Assembly (NCBI RefSeq): GCF_024171405.1
Contig: NZ_JALJZT010000002.1
Coordinates: 1,488,001 to 1,552,000, forward strand
Direction of reading: 5' to 3'
Source of the DNA: Qipengyuania citrea
GTDB lineage: Bacteria > Pseudomonadota > Alphaproteobacteria > Sphingomonadales > Sphingomonadaceae
Length of the DNA: 64,000 nucleotides
Below the pieces are notes generated by a model. That model had not been told where the DNA came from. It saw nothing but the letters and a program-made list of their open reading frames with translations, and did no database searches. Every line of letters starts with the position of its first letter. Position 1 is the stretch's first letter. Shown piece after piece: positions 43,875-51,629 of this stretch. A program made the translations under genes and the position numbers.

Positions 43875-44657
43875 ATGAGCGTTTCACGCTTTCCCTTCTG
43901 GCGCGTCGCGCCGGGTCAGCGCGAGGGCGAATACGTCCTGCCGGTCATGCCGCCTGCCACGGTGGGGCCCGAAGGCGCACCGCATGTGATGGGCGGGGTC
44001 GCACTGGCGGCAGCGGTCGACGCGCTCGAACTCGCGAGCGGGCAGACGCTGCTGTGGTCGAACATCCAGTTCCTCGCCCCCACCACACATGCGGAGGAAC
44101 TGGTCGTTTCCTGCGAACAGTGCGGGGGCGGCCAGTCGGTGGGCCAATGGCAGGCGGAAATTCGCAGCAACGGCCGGCTGACCCACCGCGCCAGCGCGGC
44201 GCTGGGTGCGCGCGAGCCGAGCGAGCAGCGCATCTTCGCCGCAATGCCCGATGTCCCGCCCGCAGCCGAATGCGAACCGGGCGATCGCGGCTGGGGCGTG
44301 CCCGGTACGCTGGGCGACCAGCTCGAGATCCGCGTGGCGCTGCAGGACGACGCGCGCGGCATCCAGGCGCTATGGTCGCGTTCGCAGGCGGGTTTTCAAG
44401 CGGATTCGGGTTGGCTGGCAATCGTCTCGGACTTCTTCCTCGGCGCGCATCCCGCTTCGCGCGGCGGGTCGAGCCTCGACGATACCTATCGCCATATCCA
44501 GTCGGCGGAGGATGGCTGGGTACTTTCGGTGACCGAGCTTGCCGCCTTTGATCGCGGCGTGGTCCACGGCAGCGCCCGGCACTTCGCCGAAGACGGACGC
44601 TTGCTGGCAATTTCGAGCCAGTCGGGGGTCCTCCCGCGCATTGCGCGCACGCCGTAA
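43875..44657 (+). CDS. Acyl-CoA thioesterase-like double-hotdog protein
   Basis: 260 residues that read as two hotdog units: GEYVLPVMPPATVGPEGAPHVMGGVALAAAVDAL... in the first, and SGWLAIVSDFFLGAHPASRG plus SVTELAAFDRGVVHGSARHFAEDG in the second. This resembles TesB-type or 4HBT-like thioesterases. Substrate not known. It begins 10 nt after dcd and may be co-transcribed with it. Confidence 0.75.
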   Translation: MSVSRFPFWRVAPGQREGEYVLPVMPPATVGPEGAPHVMGGVALAAAVDALELASGQTLLWSNIQFLAPTTHAEELVVSCEQCGGGQSVGQWQAEIRSNGRLTHRASAALGAREPSEQRIFAAMPDVPPAAECEPGDRGWGVPGTLGDQLEIRVALQDDARGIQALWSRSQAGFQADSGWLAIVSDFFLGAHPASRGGSSLDDTYRHIQSAEDGWVLSVTELAAFDRGVVHGSARHFAEDGRLLAISSQSGVLPRIARTP

Positions 44658-44710
44658 CGTCTTTGACTCTCCCGCCCGCCACGCGCATTCAGGCGGCAAA
44701 GGAGAGACAC

Positions 44711-45886
44711 ATGGCCGACACCGAATTCGACATCATCGTCTATGGCGCCACCGGATATACCGGGCGCCTCGTCGCGGAGCATTTCGTGCGTGAATATGGC
44801 GCAGCGGCGGATAGGCCGAAATGGGCCATGGCCGGGCGGAGCATGGACAAGCTCGAAGCGGTCCGTGACGAAATCGGCGCACCGGCCACGACCCCGCTGG
44901 TGGTCGCCGATGCCGACGATCCCGCCAGCCTCGAAGCGATGTGCCGCCGGACCAAGGTCGTCCTCAGCACCGTCGGCCCCTACCAGCTCTACGGCGACAA
45001 GCTGGTTGCCGCCTGCGTCAAAACGGGCACCGACTATGCCGATCTGTGCGGCGAACCGGCATGGATGCGCGAGCAGATCGACCTCCACCACGAAGCCGCC
45101 AAGGCCAGCGGCGCGCGGATCACCTTTTCGAGCGGGTTCGATTCGATCCCCTTCGATCTCGGCGTGCTGATGCTCCAGCACGAAGCGGTCGCCCGCCACG
45201 GTTCGCCCGCGCCGCGGGTCAAGGGCCGCGTTCGCGCGATGCAAGGCACCTTCTCGGGCGGCACCGCGGCCAGCCTGACCGCGACGATGAAGGCGGCGGC
45301 GAAGAACCCCGGGATCATCAAGGTGCTCAACGATCCCTTCGGCCTCGCCCCCGGTTTCGACGGCCCCGACCAGCCTTCGGGCATGATCCCGCATTATGAG
45401 GACGAGCTGGGCAAATGGGCCGCGCCGTTCATCATGGCGACGATCAACACCAAGAACGTCCACCGCACCAATTTCCTGCGCGGGCATCCTTATGGCGAGG
45501 ACTTCCGCTATGACGAGATGATGCTCACCAGCCCCGGCGAAGCGGGCAAGGCGGCGGCCAATGCGGTGGTCGACATGCTCAAGAACCCGTTTGGCGCCAA
45601 GCCGCCCAAGCCCGGCGAAGGGCCGAGCAAGGACGAGCGCGAGAACGGGTATTACGACGTGCTGTTCGTGGGCGAATGGCCCGATGGCAAACGGCTCCAC
45701 TACGGGGTCAAGGGCAAGTATGATCCCGGCTATGGCTCGACCAGCCGGATGCTGGCCGAAACCGGCATGGCCCTGCTCGACAGCGATGCCGAAGGCGGCG
45801 TCGGCACGCCCGGCTCGTTCCTCGGCGAAGCGCTGGTCGAACGTCTGCGCGACCATGCCGAATTGCGGTTCGCCGTCGAGGAGTAG
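44711..45886 (+). CDS. Saccharopine dehydrogenase family / trans-acting enoyl reductase-like protein
   Basis: 391 residues. N-terminal Rossmann domain with DIIVYGATGYTGRLVAEHF (NAD(P)-binding G-x2-G-x2-G), then VVLSTVGPYQLYGDKLVAAC and YADLCGEPAWMRE, the family's standard pattern. Such proteins reduce enoyl or keto groups in lipid or polyketide synthesis, or are of unknown role. Start at ATG 44711 with GGAGAG upstream. The upstream in-frame extension is short and unlikely. Confidence 0.88.
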   Translation: MADTEFDIIVYGATGYTGRLVAEHFVREYGAAADRPKWAMAGRSMDKLEAVRDEIGAPATTPLVVADADDPASLEAMCRRTKVVLSTVGPYQLYGDKLVAACVKTGTDYADLCGEPAWMREQIDLHHEAAKASGARITFSSGFDSIPFDLGVLMLQHEAVARHGSPAPRVKGRVRAMQGTFSGGTAASLTATMKAAAKNPGIIKVLNDPFGLAPGFDGPDQPSGMIPHYEDELGKWAAPFIMATINTKNVHRTNFLRGHPYGEDFRYDEMMLTSPGEAGKAAANAVVDMLKNPFGAKPPKPGEGPSKDERENGYYDVLFVGEWPDGKRLHYGVKGKYDPGYGSTSRMLAETGMALLDSDAEGGVGTPGSFLGEALVERLRDHAELRFAVEE

Positions 45887-45937
45887 GAGGCGGGGTCGCG
45901 ACCGCGGCGCCGAACAACACCACAGGGGAGAGAGACA

Positions 45938-46420
45938 ATGGCTACCATCGCAGCACTGATCGGGCGTATCCTACTCGGCGCATTGTTCGTCATGGCCGGG
46001 CTCGGCAAGGTCATGGATCCGGCGGCGACCGCTGCCTACATGGAAGCCGAATCGCCCTTTCCCGGTAGCCTTGCGCTTGCCGTGGGCGTGTTCGAGGTCG
46101 TGGCGGGACTGATCCTGGCAAGCGGCTTCATGACGCGGCTGGCCAGCCTCGCACTGCTCGTCTTCACCGCGCTGGCGACGCTGTTCTTCCACGAACAGGT
46201 GACCGACCAGACGCAGGCGGCGATGGCGCTCAAGAACGTCGCCATTATCGGCGGTCTGCTGATGGTGTTCGCCTATGGCCAGGTCCGCGGCCAGGTCGGC
46301 CTGTGGCGCGAACGTGACCGCGCGCATGATGCCGAGGTCAAGGCCGCGCATGCCGAAGGGAAAGCCGAAGGGGCGACCGCCGCGGCTGTTCGCAGCGATC
46401 GCCCCGCCGACAGTGTCTGA
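45938..46420 (+). CDS. DoxX-family membrane protein
   Basis: 160 residues with four TM helices (LIGRILLGALFVMAGLGKVMD, LALAVGVFEVVAGLILASGF, LASLALLVFTALATLFF and a fourth near residue 105). The DoxX fold is used in quinol-linked or redox membrane complexes; the function here is not known. GGGGAGAG precedes the ATG. Its end is 6 nt from the end of the convergent ZnuD-like gene. The C-terminal tail is Ala/Glu/Lys-rich. Confidence 0.85.
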   Translation: MATIAALIGRILLGALFVMAGLGKVMDPAATAAYMEAESPFPGSLALAVGVFEVVAGLILASGFMTRLASLALLVFTALATLFFHEQVTDQTQAAMALKNVAIIGGLLMVFAYGQVRGQVGLWRERDRAHDAEVKAAHAEGKAEGATAAAVRSDRPADSV

Positions 46421-46426
46421 CCCGGC

Positions 46427-48637
46427 CTAGAAGCTGGCGCGGATGCTCGCGCTGAAATTGCGCCCCGCCAGCGGCACGAAATCCTTGGTGACGCTGGTGT
46501 GGCGGCGCGCGGTCACATCGAAGATGTTGTCGGCCTTGAGCATCAGCGTGATCGACTCGTTCCCGTGCAGCGGGCGCCAGGCGAGCGCGGCATTGACGAA
46601 GGTGTAGCCCTCGGTCGCCGTCTCATACGCCGCGATGTCGTTCTGGTCGTCATACCATTCCACTTCGCCGCGCAGGTCGAAGGCATCGGTCGAAGCGGTC
46701 AGGGCGGCCGCGAGGTGAAGCGGCGGAATCCGCGGCACGAAGCTGTCGTCGGCGAGCCTGGCATGGACATAGTCGCCCTGCAGCTCGGTCCCCACGGTGA
46801 AATCGCCGGTATCGATCAGGTCGAAAGCCATTTCGCCCTCGATCCCGGTATAGGTCGCATTCTGCTGGAGGAAGAGAAACACCGGTAGATCGTCTTCTTC
46901 CTCGCCATCCTGCGCGAGGTAGATGAAATCGTCGAACCAGCTGCGATAGGCGGCGATGCTGAAGCGCGCCCCGCCCACGCTGCCGCGGGCGAAGATTTCC
47001 GCACCCCAGGCGCGTTCGATATCGAGATCGGGATTGCCGATCTCGAACGCTTGCGTGGCAATATGCGGACCGTTGGAGAACAGTTCCTCGCCCGCAGGTG
47101 CACGCGCCACGCGGGACAGGTTGATCCCCGTCCGGACGGTCGGCGAGACCTCGTAGGCCAGGCCGACCGCGCCCGAGAAGGTGTCGAAACTGCGTTCGAT
47201 ACCCAGCGTGGTCGCATCGACCCTGGTGTTTTCGTAGCGTAGCGAGCCTTCGACCTCGAACGGGCCGTCGCCATATTCCTGGAGCGCGAAAAAGGCGATC
47301 TGTTCGGTGCGGTTGGGCGCCACGAAGGCTTCCGCGCCGACCGCTTCGAAATCGCGGAAGTAATATTGCGTGCCCAACGAACCGCGCCAGGCGCCCGAGG
47401 TATTCTGGACCAGCTCAGCCCGCGCTTCGAGACCTTCGACCTCGAACACCGTGCCGATCTCGTCGCCTTCGAATTCGGTATGGGTATAGTCCGAATACCC
47501 CGCGCGGATTTTCAGCCGCTCGAAGAACCCTTCGCCGAGGAAGATATCGCCGCGCAGGTCGGCGCGGTACTGGCGCAGGCCGATGCTGACCTGCTCTTCG
47601 CCATGCTCTTCCTCGCCGTGTTCGTCTTCGTCGTGATCCTCGTCCTCATGGCCTTCTTCCTCGCCATGATGATGCCCCGCACCCGGCCGGCCGGGAACCC
47701 CATAGGCAGTGTCGTAGACGCCGAAGGAAACACCCAGATTGCTATCGCCCTTGAAGAAGGCGAGTCCCGCATTGGCAGTCCAGGTTTCGGTCGCGCTATT
47801 GGGCAACACGCCGCGCTGGTCGGCGGCCTCGCGCAGTTCCTCGGCCTCTTCGAACTCGCCCTCGTCCTCTTCTTCGGCAGCATCTGCGAGGATTTCGGCG
47901 CGCAGCGCAGGCGCCACCGAGAACCCGGCAATCTCGAGATCGTCGCTTTCGCGCCATGATCCGTCGACATGTGCCACGAAGCCGCTGGTGCCGAAGGGCA
48001 CATCGACCGAGCCGCCGAATTCGCGCAGATCGCTGGCGGTGTCGGTGCGGGCGACAAAATCGACATGCACCGGCTCGTCCGGCACCCGGCGCGGGATCCG
48101 CTTGTCGATCACGTTTACCGCGCCGCCAATCGCCTGGCTACCGAACAGCAGCACGGCAGGCCCGCGCAATACCTCGATGCTCTCGGCGGTCAGCGGGTCG
48201 ATCGAGACGGCGTGATCGTCGGATGTGTTGGAGGCATCGATTGCGCCGATGCCGTCGACCAGCACCTTGACGCGTTCGCCCGAGAGGCCCCGCAGGATCG
48301 GGCGCGAGGCGCCCGGCGCGAAGCCCGATGCCGAAACGCCGGGCAGGCTGGCGAGCACTTCGCCCAGCTGGCCATCCATATTGCGCTGCAATTCGTCTGC
48401 CTCGACGACGCTGGTGCCCGCCAGGAGGTCGAATTCGCGCAGGCCCTGCGCGCTGACGATGATCTGGCCCTGATAGTTGATCCGGCGGTCGTGCAGGTCT
48501 TCGGCCGGGGGCGCGTCCTGTCCCTCCTCCTGTTCGGCATCGACCTGTTGGGCCAACGCCGGACCGGCGGCCAGCATGGCCGCGAGCGAGAAAGTGGAGA
48601 CGACAAGGCCAAGCGAGTGCTTTGAACGATACAACAT
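46427..48637 (-). CDS. TonB-dependent receptor with metal-rich segment (ZnuD-like)
   Basis: 736-residue outer-membrane receptor. Signal peptide (LGLVVSTFSLAAMLAAGPALAQ), plug with IIVSAQGL, LPGVSASGF, RPILRGLSGERVKVLVDG and VEVLRGPAVLLFGSQAIGGAVNV, then the barrel ending SASIRASF. Residues about 318-345 are exceptionally rich in His, Glu and Asp (GHHHGEEEGHEDEDHDEDEH), as expected for an extracellular zinc-capturing loop of ZnuD-type receptors. A second acidic run (EEEDEGEFEEAEELRE) lies near residue 255. Start ATG 48637 gives the signal peptide directly. Zinc is inferred; another divalent cation is possible. Confidence 0.88.
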   Translation of the reverse strand: MLYRSKHSLGLVVSTFSLAAMLAAGPALAQQVDAEQEEGQDAPPAEDLHDRRINYQGQIIVSAQGLREFDLLAGTSVVEADELQRNMDGQLGEVLASLPGVSASGFAPGASRPILRGLSGERVKVLVDGIGAIDASNTSDDHAVSIDPLTAESIEVLRGPAVLLFGSQAIGGAVNVIDKRIPRRVPDEPVHVDFVARTDTASDLREFGGSVDVPFGTSGFVAHVDGSWRESDDLEIAGFSVAPALRAEILADAAEEEDEGEFEEAEELREAADQRGVLPNSATETWTANAGLAFFKGDSNLGVSFGVYDTAYGVPGRPGAGHHHGEEEGHEDEDHDEDEHGEEEHGEEQVSIGLRQYRADLRGDIFLGEGFFERLKIRAGYSDYTHTEFEGDEIGTVFEVEGLEARAELVQNTSGAWRGSLGTQYYFRDFEAVGAEAFVAPNRTEQIAFFALQEYGDGPFEVEGSLRYENTRVDATTLGIERSFDTFSGAVGLAYEVSPTVRTGINLSRVARAPAGEELFSNGPHIATQAFEIGNPDLDIERAWGAEIFARGSVGGARFSIAAYRSWFDDFIYLAQDGEEEDDLPVFLFLQQNATYTGIEGEMAFDLIDTGDFTVGTELQGDYVHARLADDSFVPRIPPLHLAAALTASTDAFDLRGEVEWYDDQNDIAAYETATEGYTFVNAALAWRPLHGNESITLMLKADNIFDVTARRHTSVTKDFVPLAGRNFSASIRASF

Positions 48638-48748
48638 ATCCTGGGTGTTAACGGCGTTGGCCGGGCGCGCAAGGATTTTCTCTGCCCCTTGCGGCCTAAT
48701 CGACGAATGCATTCGCAAAGGCGACGAATTGCGCCCGGAAGCGACCGA

Positions 48749-49090
48749 TCATTGGGCGCGTGTATGGAGGGCTATCCGGCCGGCGAGCATCGCAATCGCG
48801 ACCCCATGGATCGCCAGAATACACGAGATGAACAATCCGGCCGCCCCAAGGCCGTTTTGCAACCACATCACAGGGATCTGCGAGAAGGCGAGTATTCCCC
48901 CCGCGATCCAGCCGTCATCCCGCAGGAAAAACCCCGCCATTCCCGCAAGGGCGAGACAGAGCGGGTACCAGAAGTACCAGTAAGCATCGCTTTCCCAGGG
49001 CTTGCCTGCGCCCGCAACCCGGGATGCGAGGAGCCAGAAGAGAATGCCTGCACACAACAGGGCGAAGGCTTTCAGCGCATGCGATCCCAT
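48749..49090 (-). CDS. Small four-helix membrane protein, unknown function
   Basis: 113 residues with four predicted TM helices: ALLCAGILFWLLASRVAG, YPLCLALAGMAGFFL, IAGGILAFSQIPVMWLQ and LFISCILAIHGVAIAMLAG. No family recognised. It lies between the ZnuD-like receptor and a beta-barrel gene on the same strand. Start at ATG 49090. Confidence 0.6.
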   Translation of the reverse strand: MGSHALKAFALLCAGILFWLLASRVAGAGKPWESDAYWYFWYPLCLALAGMAGFFLRDDGWIAGGILAFSQIPVMWLQNGLGAAGLFISCILAIHGVAIAMLAGRIALHTRAQ

Positions 49091-49135
49091 GTCGTGAGAA
49101 TGATCCTATGGATGGGTTGTCGTTCCGCCTGATTG

Positions 49136-49165
49136 GGCGGGGAGGAGGATACCCCCCTCCCCGCC
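49136..49165. terminator. Hairpin just beyond the outer-membrane protein gene
   Basis: GGCGGGGAGG (49136-49145) pairs with CCTCCCCGCC (49156-49165), 10 bp perfect, with a 10-nt loop. It lies 7 nt past the stop of the leftward gene, a terminator position, but no clear T-run follows on the minus strand. Either weak or rho-assisted. Confidence 0.45.
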
Positions 49166-49172
49166 GCACCGG

Positions 49173-49865
49173 TCAGAACCGCAGGCCCAGGCCGATCAGG
49201 ACCTGGTGGCGATCGCTCTGGACATCGATCGACGTCGCTTCGTCCTCGTCGAGGAGATAGGAATCGCTGCCGAAGTCGGTGTAGACATATTCGAGCTTGG
49301 CATAGATGCTCGAGGTGATCCCGATTTCGGCGCCGGCACCGAGGTGATAGCCGTCGCGCTTTTCCGAGAAGGCAGCGATTTCGCCGGGTTCCTCGTCGTC
49401 ATTGTCCGTGACATCGGGATCGTAGCTCAGGTCGAGCTTGCCATTGGAATACCCACCCTTTGCATAAATGAGCGAATTCCTGCCGAACGGCACGCCTGCG
49501 CGCAGACCCGCCGTGAAAGTCCTGCCGAGCTCGGCGCAGGAGAGATCGTCTTCGACCAGTTCGACGCAGATATTGCTGTCCGACAGGTCGACGCCGCCAT
49601 AGGCGCCGACGACGAAGCTGTCGCCGATCTGAAAGTCGTAGCCGATTTCGACCCCGTAGGCAGGGCCGTCATCCTTGTCCTTGCCGACGAGGAATTCGTC
49701 GCCGGTTTCGTCTTCGTCGTCTTCCGGGTTGGGAAGCACGGCTTCGGCGCCGGCCTTTTCCCACCCGAGGCGGCCCTCGATGCGGAAGCCCGAGACGTCC
49801 TGCGCCTGTGCGGAGGTGCCCGCCAGAGCCATGGCCGCAGCACCGATCAAGAAAATAGCTTTCAT
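49173..49865 (-). CDS. Outer-membrane beta-barrel protein (small porin type)
   Basis: 230 residues. Signal peptide (KAIFLIGAAAMALAGTSAQA), then alternating strands with aromatic ends, such as FRIEGRLGWEKA, YGVEIGYDFQIGD, YHLGAGAEIGITSSIYAKLEYVYTDFGS and a final LIGLGLRF ending in Phe. This is the OmpA/Ail-like 8-strand fold. One Cys pair (NICVEL, DLSCAEL) may be a disulfide in a loop. Start ATG 49865 with AGGAAAG upstream. Confidence 0.85.
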   Translation of the reverse strand: MKAIFLIGAAAMALAGTSAQAQDVSGFRIEGRLGWEKAGAEAVLPNPEDDEDETGDEFLVGKDKDDGPAYGVEIGYDFQIGDSFVVGAYGGVDLSDSNICVELVEDDLSCAELGRTFTAGLRAGVPFGRNSLIYAKGGYSNGKLDLSYDPDVTDNDDEEPGEIAAFSEKRDGYHLGAGAEIGITSSIYAKLEYVYTDFGSDSYLLDEDEATSIDVQSDRHQVLIGLGLRF

Positions 49866-50146
49866 AGTCTTTCCTTTCATAAACTCGGAGGTGCGAGGGA
49901 ATGCGCTCGCGAGTTGCCCGGCTTGCCGGGATCACTTGCGAGACAGCCTTCGACTGCCGCCTCGACCAAGAGACGGAGTCCTCGTTCAATTGCCTTGATC
50001 GCAGCCGCTTGCGGGGCGATGGAACCGTTCGTACCTGTCGGCAGCGCCGCGCGGGGCGGCTCGTTGTCTCCGGTTCAGCGATTGCGGTTCACCTGCACGC
50101 GAGGCGGCTGTGCGCGAATCGAGAAGTGGGAAGGGTAAAGCTTGCC

Positions 50147-50671
50147 GTGACCGAGGATCCGGACGATGGACTGCAGGCCGTCTTCCTTGCGAACCGGCAA
50201 CCGCTTCTGCGTTTCCTCGTGGCGCGCGGCGCCGGTGACGATGCCGAGGACATATTGCAGGAGGTCTGGCTGAAGATTGCCCGCCGCCCGGCCGGTCCCG
50301 TCGGCGCGCCGATGGCCTATCTCTACCGCGCGGCCAATATGGCGATGATCGATCGCTATCGTTCCGCAAGGCAATCCGCCGTGCGCGAGAAGGAATGGAC
50401 CGAAGCCAGTTCCGGACCAGTGCCTGGCATATCCGACAGCCCTTCGGTCGAGCGCGTGATCGCCGGCCGGCAATTCGCCCGCAAGGTGGAAGAGGCGCTG
50501 GCGGAATTTCCCGATCGTGCCGTGAAGATCTTTCGGCGCAGCCGCATCGACGGTATTGCCCAGCGCGCCATTGCCGAGGAATTCGGCGTCAGCATCAGTA
50601 CCGTCGAAGGTGATTTGCGCGCCATTTACCGGGTTCTCGCTGCACTCAGGGAGCGGTTCGATGAGGAATGA
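50147..50671 (+). CDS. ECF RNA polymerase sigma factor (FecI-like)
   Basis: 174 residues. Sigma region 2 (LLRFLVARGAGDDAEDILQEVWLKIAR, AYLYRAANMAMIDRYRSAR) and region 4 (ALAEFPDRAVKIFRRSRIDGIAQRAIAEEFGVSISTVEG). FecI-type sigmas activate the receptor gene of their own operon on a signal from the receptor through FecR. The start is a GTG at 50147, with GGAAGG about 12 nt upstream. The stop overlaps a possible FecR start by ATGA. Confidence 0.9.
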   Translation: MTEDPDDGLQAVFLANRQPLLRFLVARGAGDDAEDILQEVWLKIARRPAGPVGAPMAYLYRAANMAMIDRYRSARQSAVREKEWTEASSGPVPGISDSPSVERVIAGRQFARKVEEALAEFPDRAVKIFRRSRIDGIAQRAIAEEFGVSISTVEGDLRAIYRVLAALRERFDEE

Positions 50672-50709
50672 ACGCAGGGACTCCGTCTATAGGGCAGGAG
50701 CAACAATCT

Positions 50710-51627
50710 ATGGCGCTTGATCGCAACATTCTCGATGAGGCCGCCGCCTGGGCGGTCAGGACGTCCGAACCCGGATTCGAGGACTGGTCGCGCTTTACCG
50801 ACTGGCTCGAACAATCGCCCGAGCATGCAGCGGCCTACGACAATGTCATGCTGGCAGCGGAAGAGGGCGCCGCCATGCTCGAAGCCCAACCTGCCAATGA
50901 CATCGACGACGAGCGCCCCGCCCCCCGGCGCCACTGGTTCGCTCCCGCGCTTGCCGCGTGTCTTGCGCTGGTGGCGGCGCTGTGGGTCTGGCAGGTGAAC
51001 GATGCGACCTCGGTCTATCGCACCGTGCCCGGCGAAACGCGCCAGATTGCGCTGGATGACGGGAGCGTGATCGTCATGGCCGGCGACACCGAATTGATCG
51101 TCGATCCGGACCGGGATCGTTACGCCCGGCTAGAGCGCGGCCGTGCCCTGTTCGAAATCCGCCATGACGAGAGCAACCCGTTTCGCGTCGATGTCGGCAG
51201 CGCCACGCTGGTCGATGCCGGGACGGTCTTCGATGTCAGCATCCGGCGCTCCGAGGTCGGTGTCGGCGTGTCCGAAGGCGCGGTCATCTATAATCCGGCA
51301 AGACAGAATGCCCGGATCGAACCGGGCCGCATCCTTACCTTCGACAGGGCCAGCGCAACCTACGAGCTCGCAAACATTCCGCTGGATCAGGTCGGCGAGT
51401 GGCGCGAGGGACGACTGACTTTCCTCCGCGCGCCCCTGTCCGATGTCGCCGCCGACATCGCGCGGGCAAGCGGAATCGACTACCGGGCTTCCGAGACCAG
51501 CGGCGAGCGGCCCATTTCAGGCAGCATTGCCCTCGCCCCCCTGCGCGCAGACCCGGCTTCGCTGGGTCCCCTGCTCGGGGTCTCGGTCGAGCGGCGCGGC
51601 GAGGCCTGGATCCTCGCGTCTCGCTGA
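50710..51627 (+). CDS. FecR-family anti-sigma / signal transducer
   Basis: 305 residues. N-terminal cytoplasmic domain with ILDEAAAWAVRTSEPGFEDWSRF (DUF4880/FecR_N) and HAAAYDNVM; one TM helix (PALAACLALVAALWVWQV), then the periplasmic FecR domain (YRTVPGETRQIALDDGSVI, FRVDVGSATLVDAGTVFDV) and an STN-like C-terminal segment. I use ATG 50710, which AGGAG precedes by 9 nt; the ATG at 50668 overlaps the sigma gene but lacks a well-spaced ribosome site. Confidence 0.92.
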   Translation: MALDRNILDEAAAWAVRTSEPGFEDWSRFTDWLEQSPEHAAAYDNVMLAAEEGAAMLEAQPANDIDDERPAPRRHWFAPALAACLALVAALWVWQVNDATSVYRTVPGETRQIALDDGSVIVMAGDTELIVDPDRDRYARLERGRALFEIRHDESNPFRVDVGSATLVDAGTVFDVSIRRSEVGVGVSEGAVIYNPARQNARIEPGRILTFDRASATYELANIPLDQVGEWREGRLTFLRAPLSDVAADIARASGIDYRASETSGERPISGSIALAPLRADPASLGPLLGVSVERRGEAWILASR

Positions 51628-51629
51628 CC

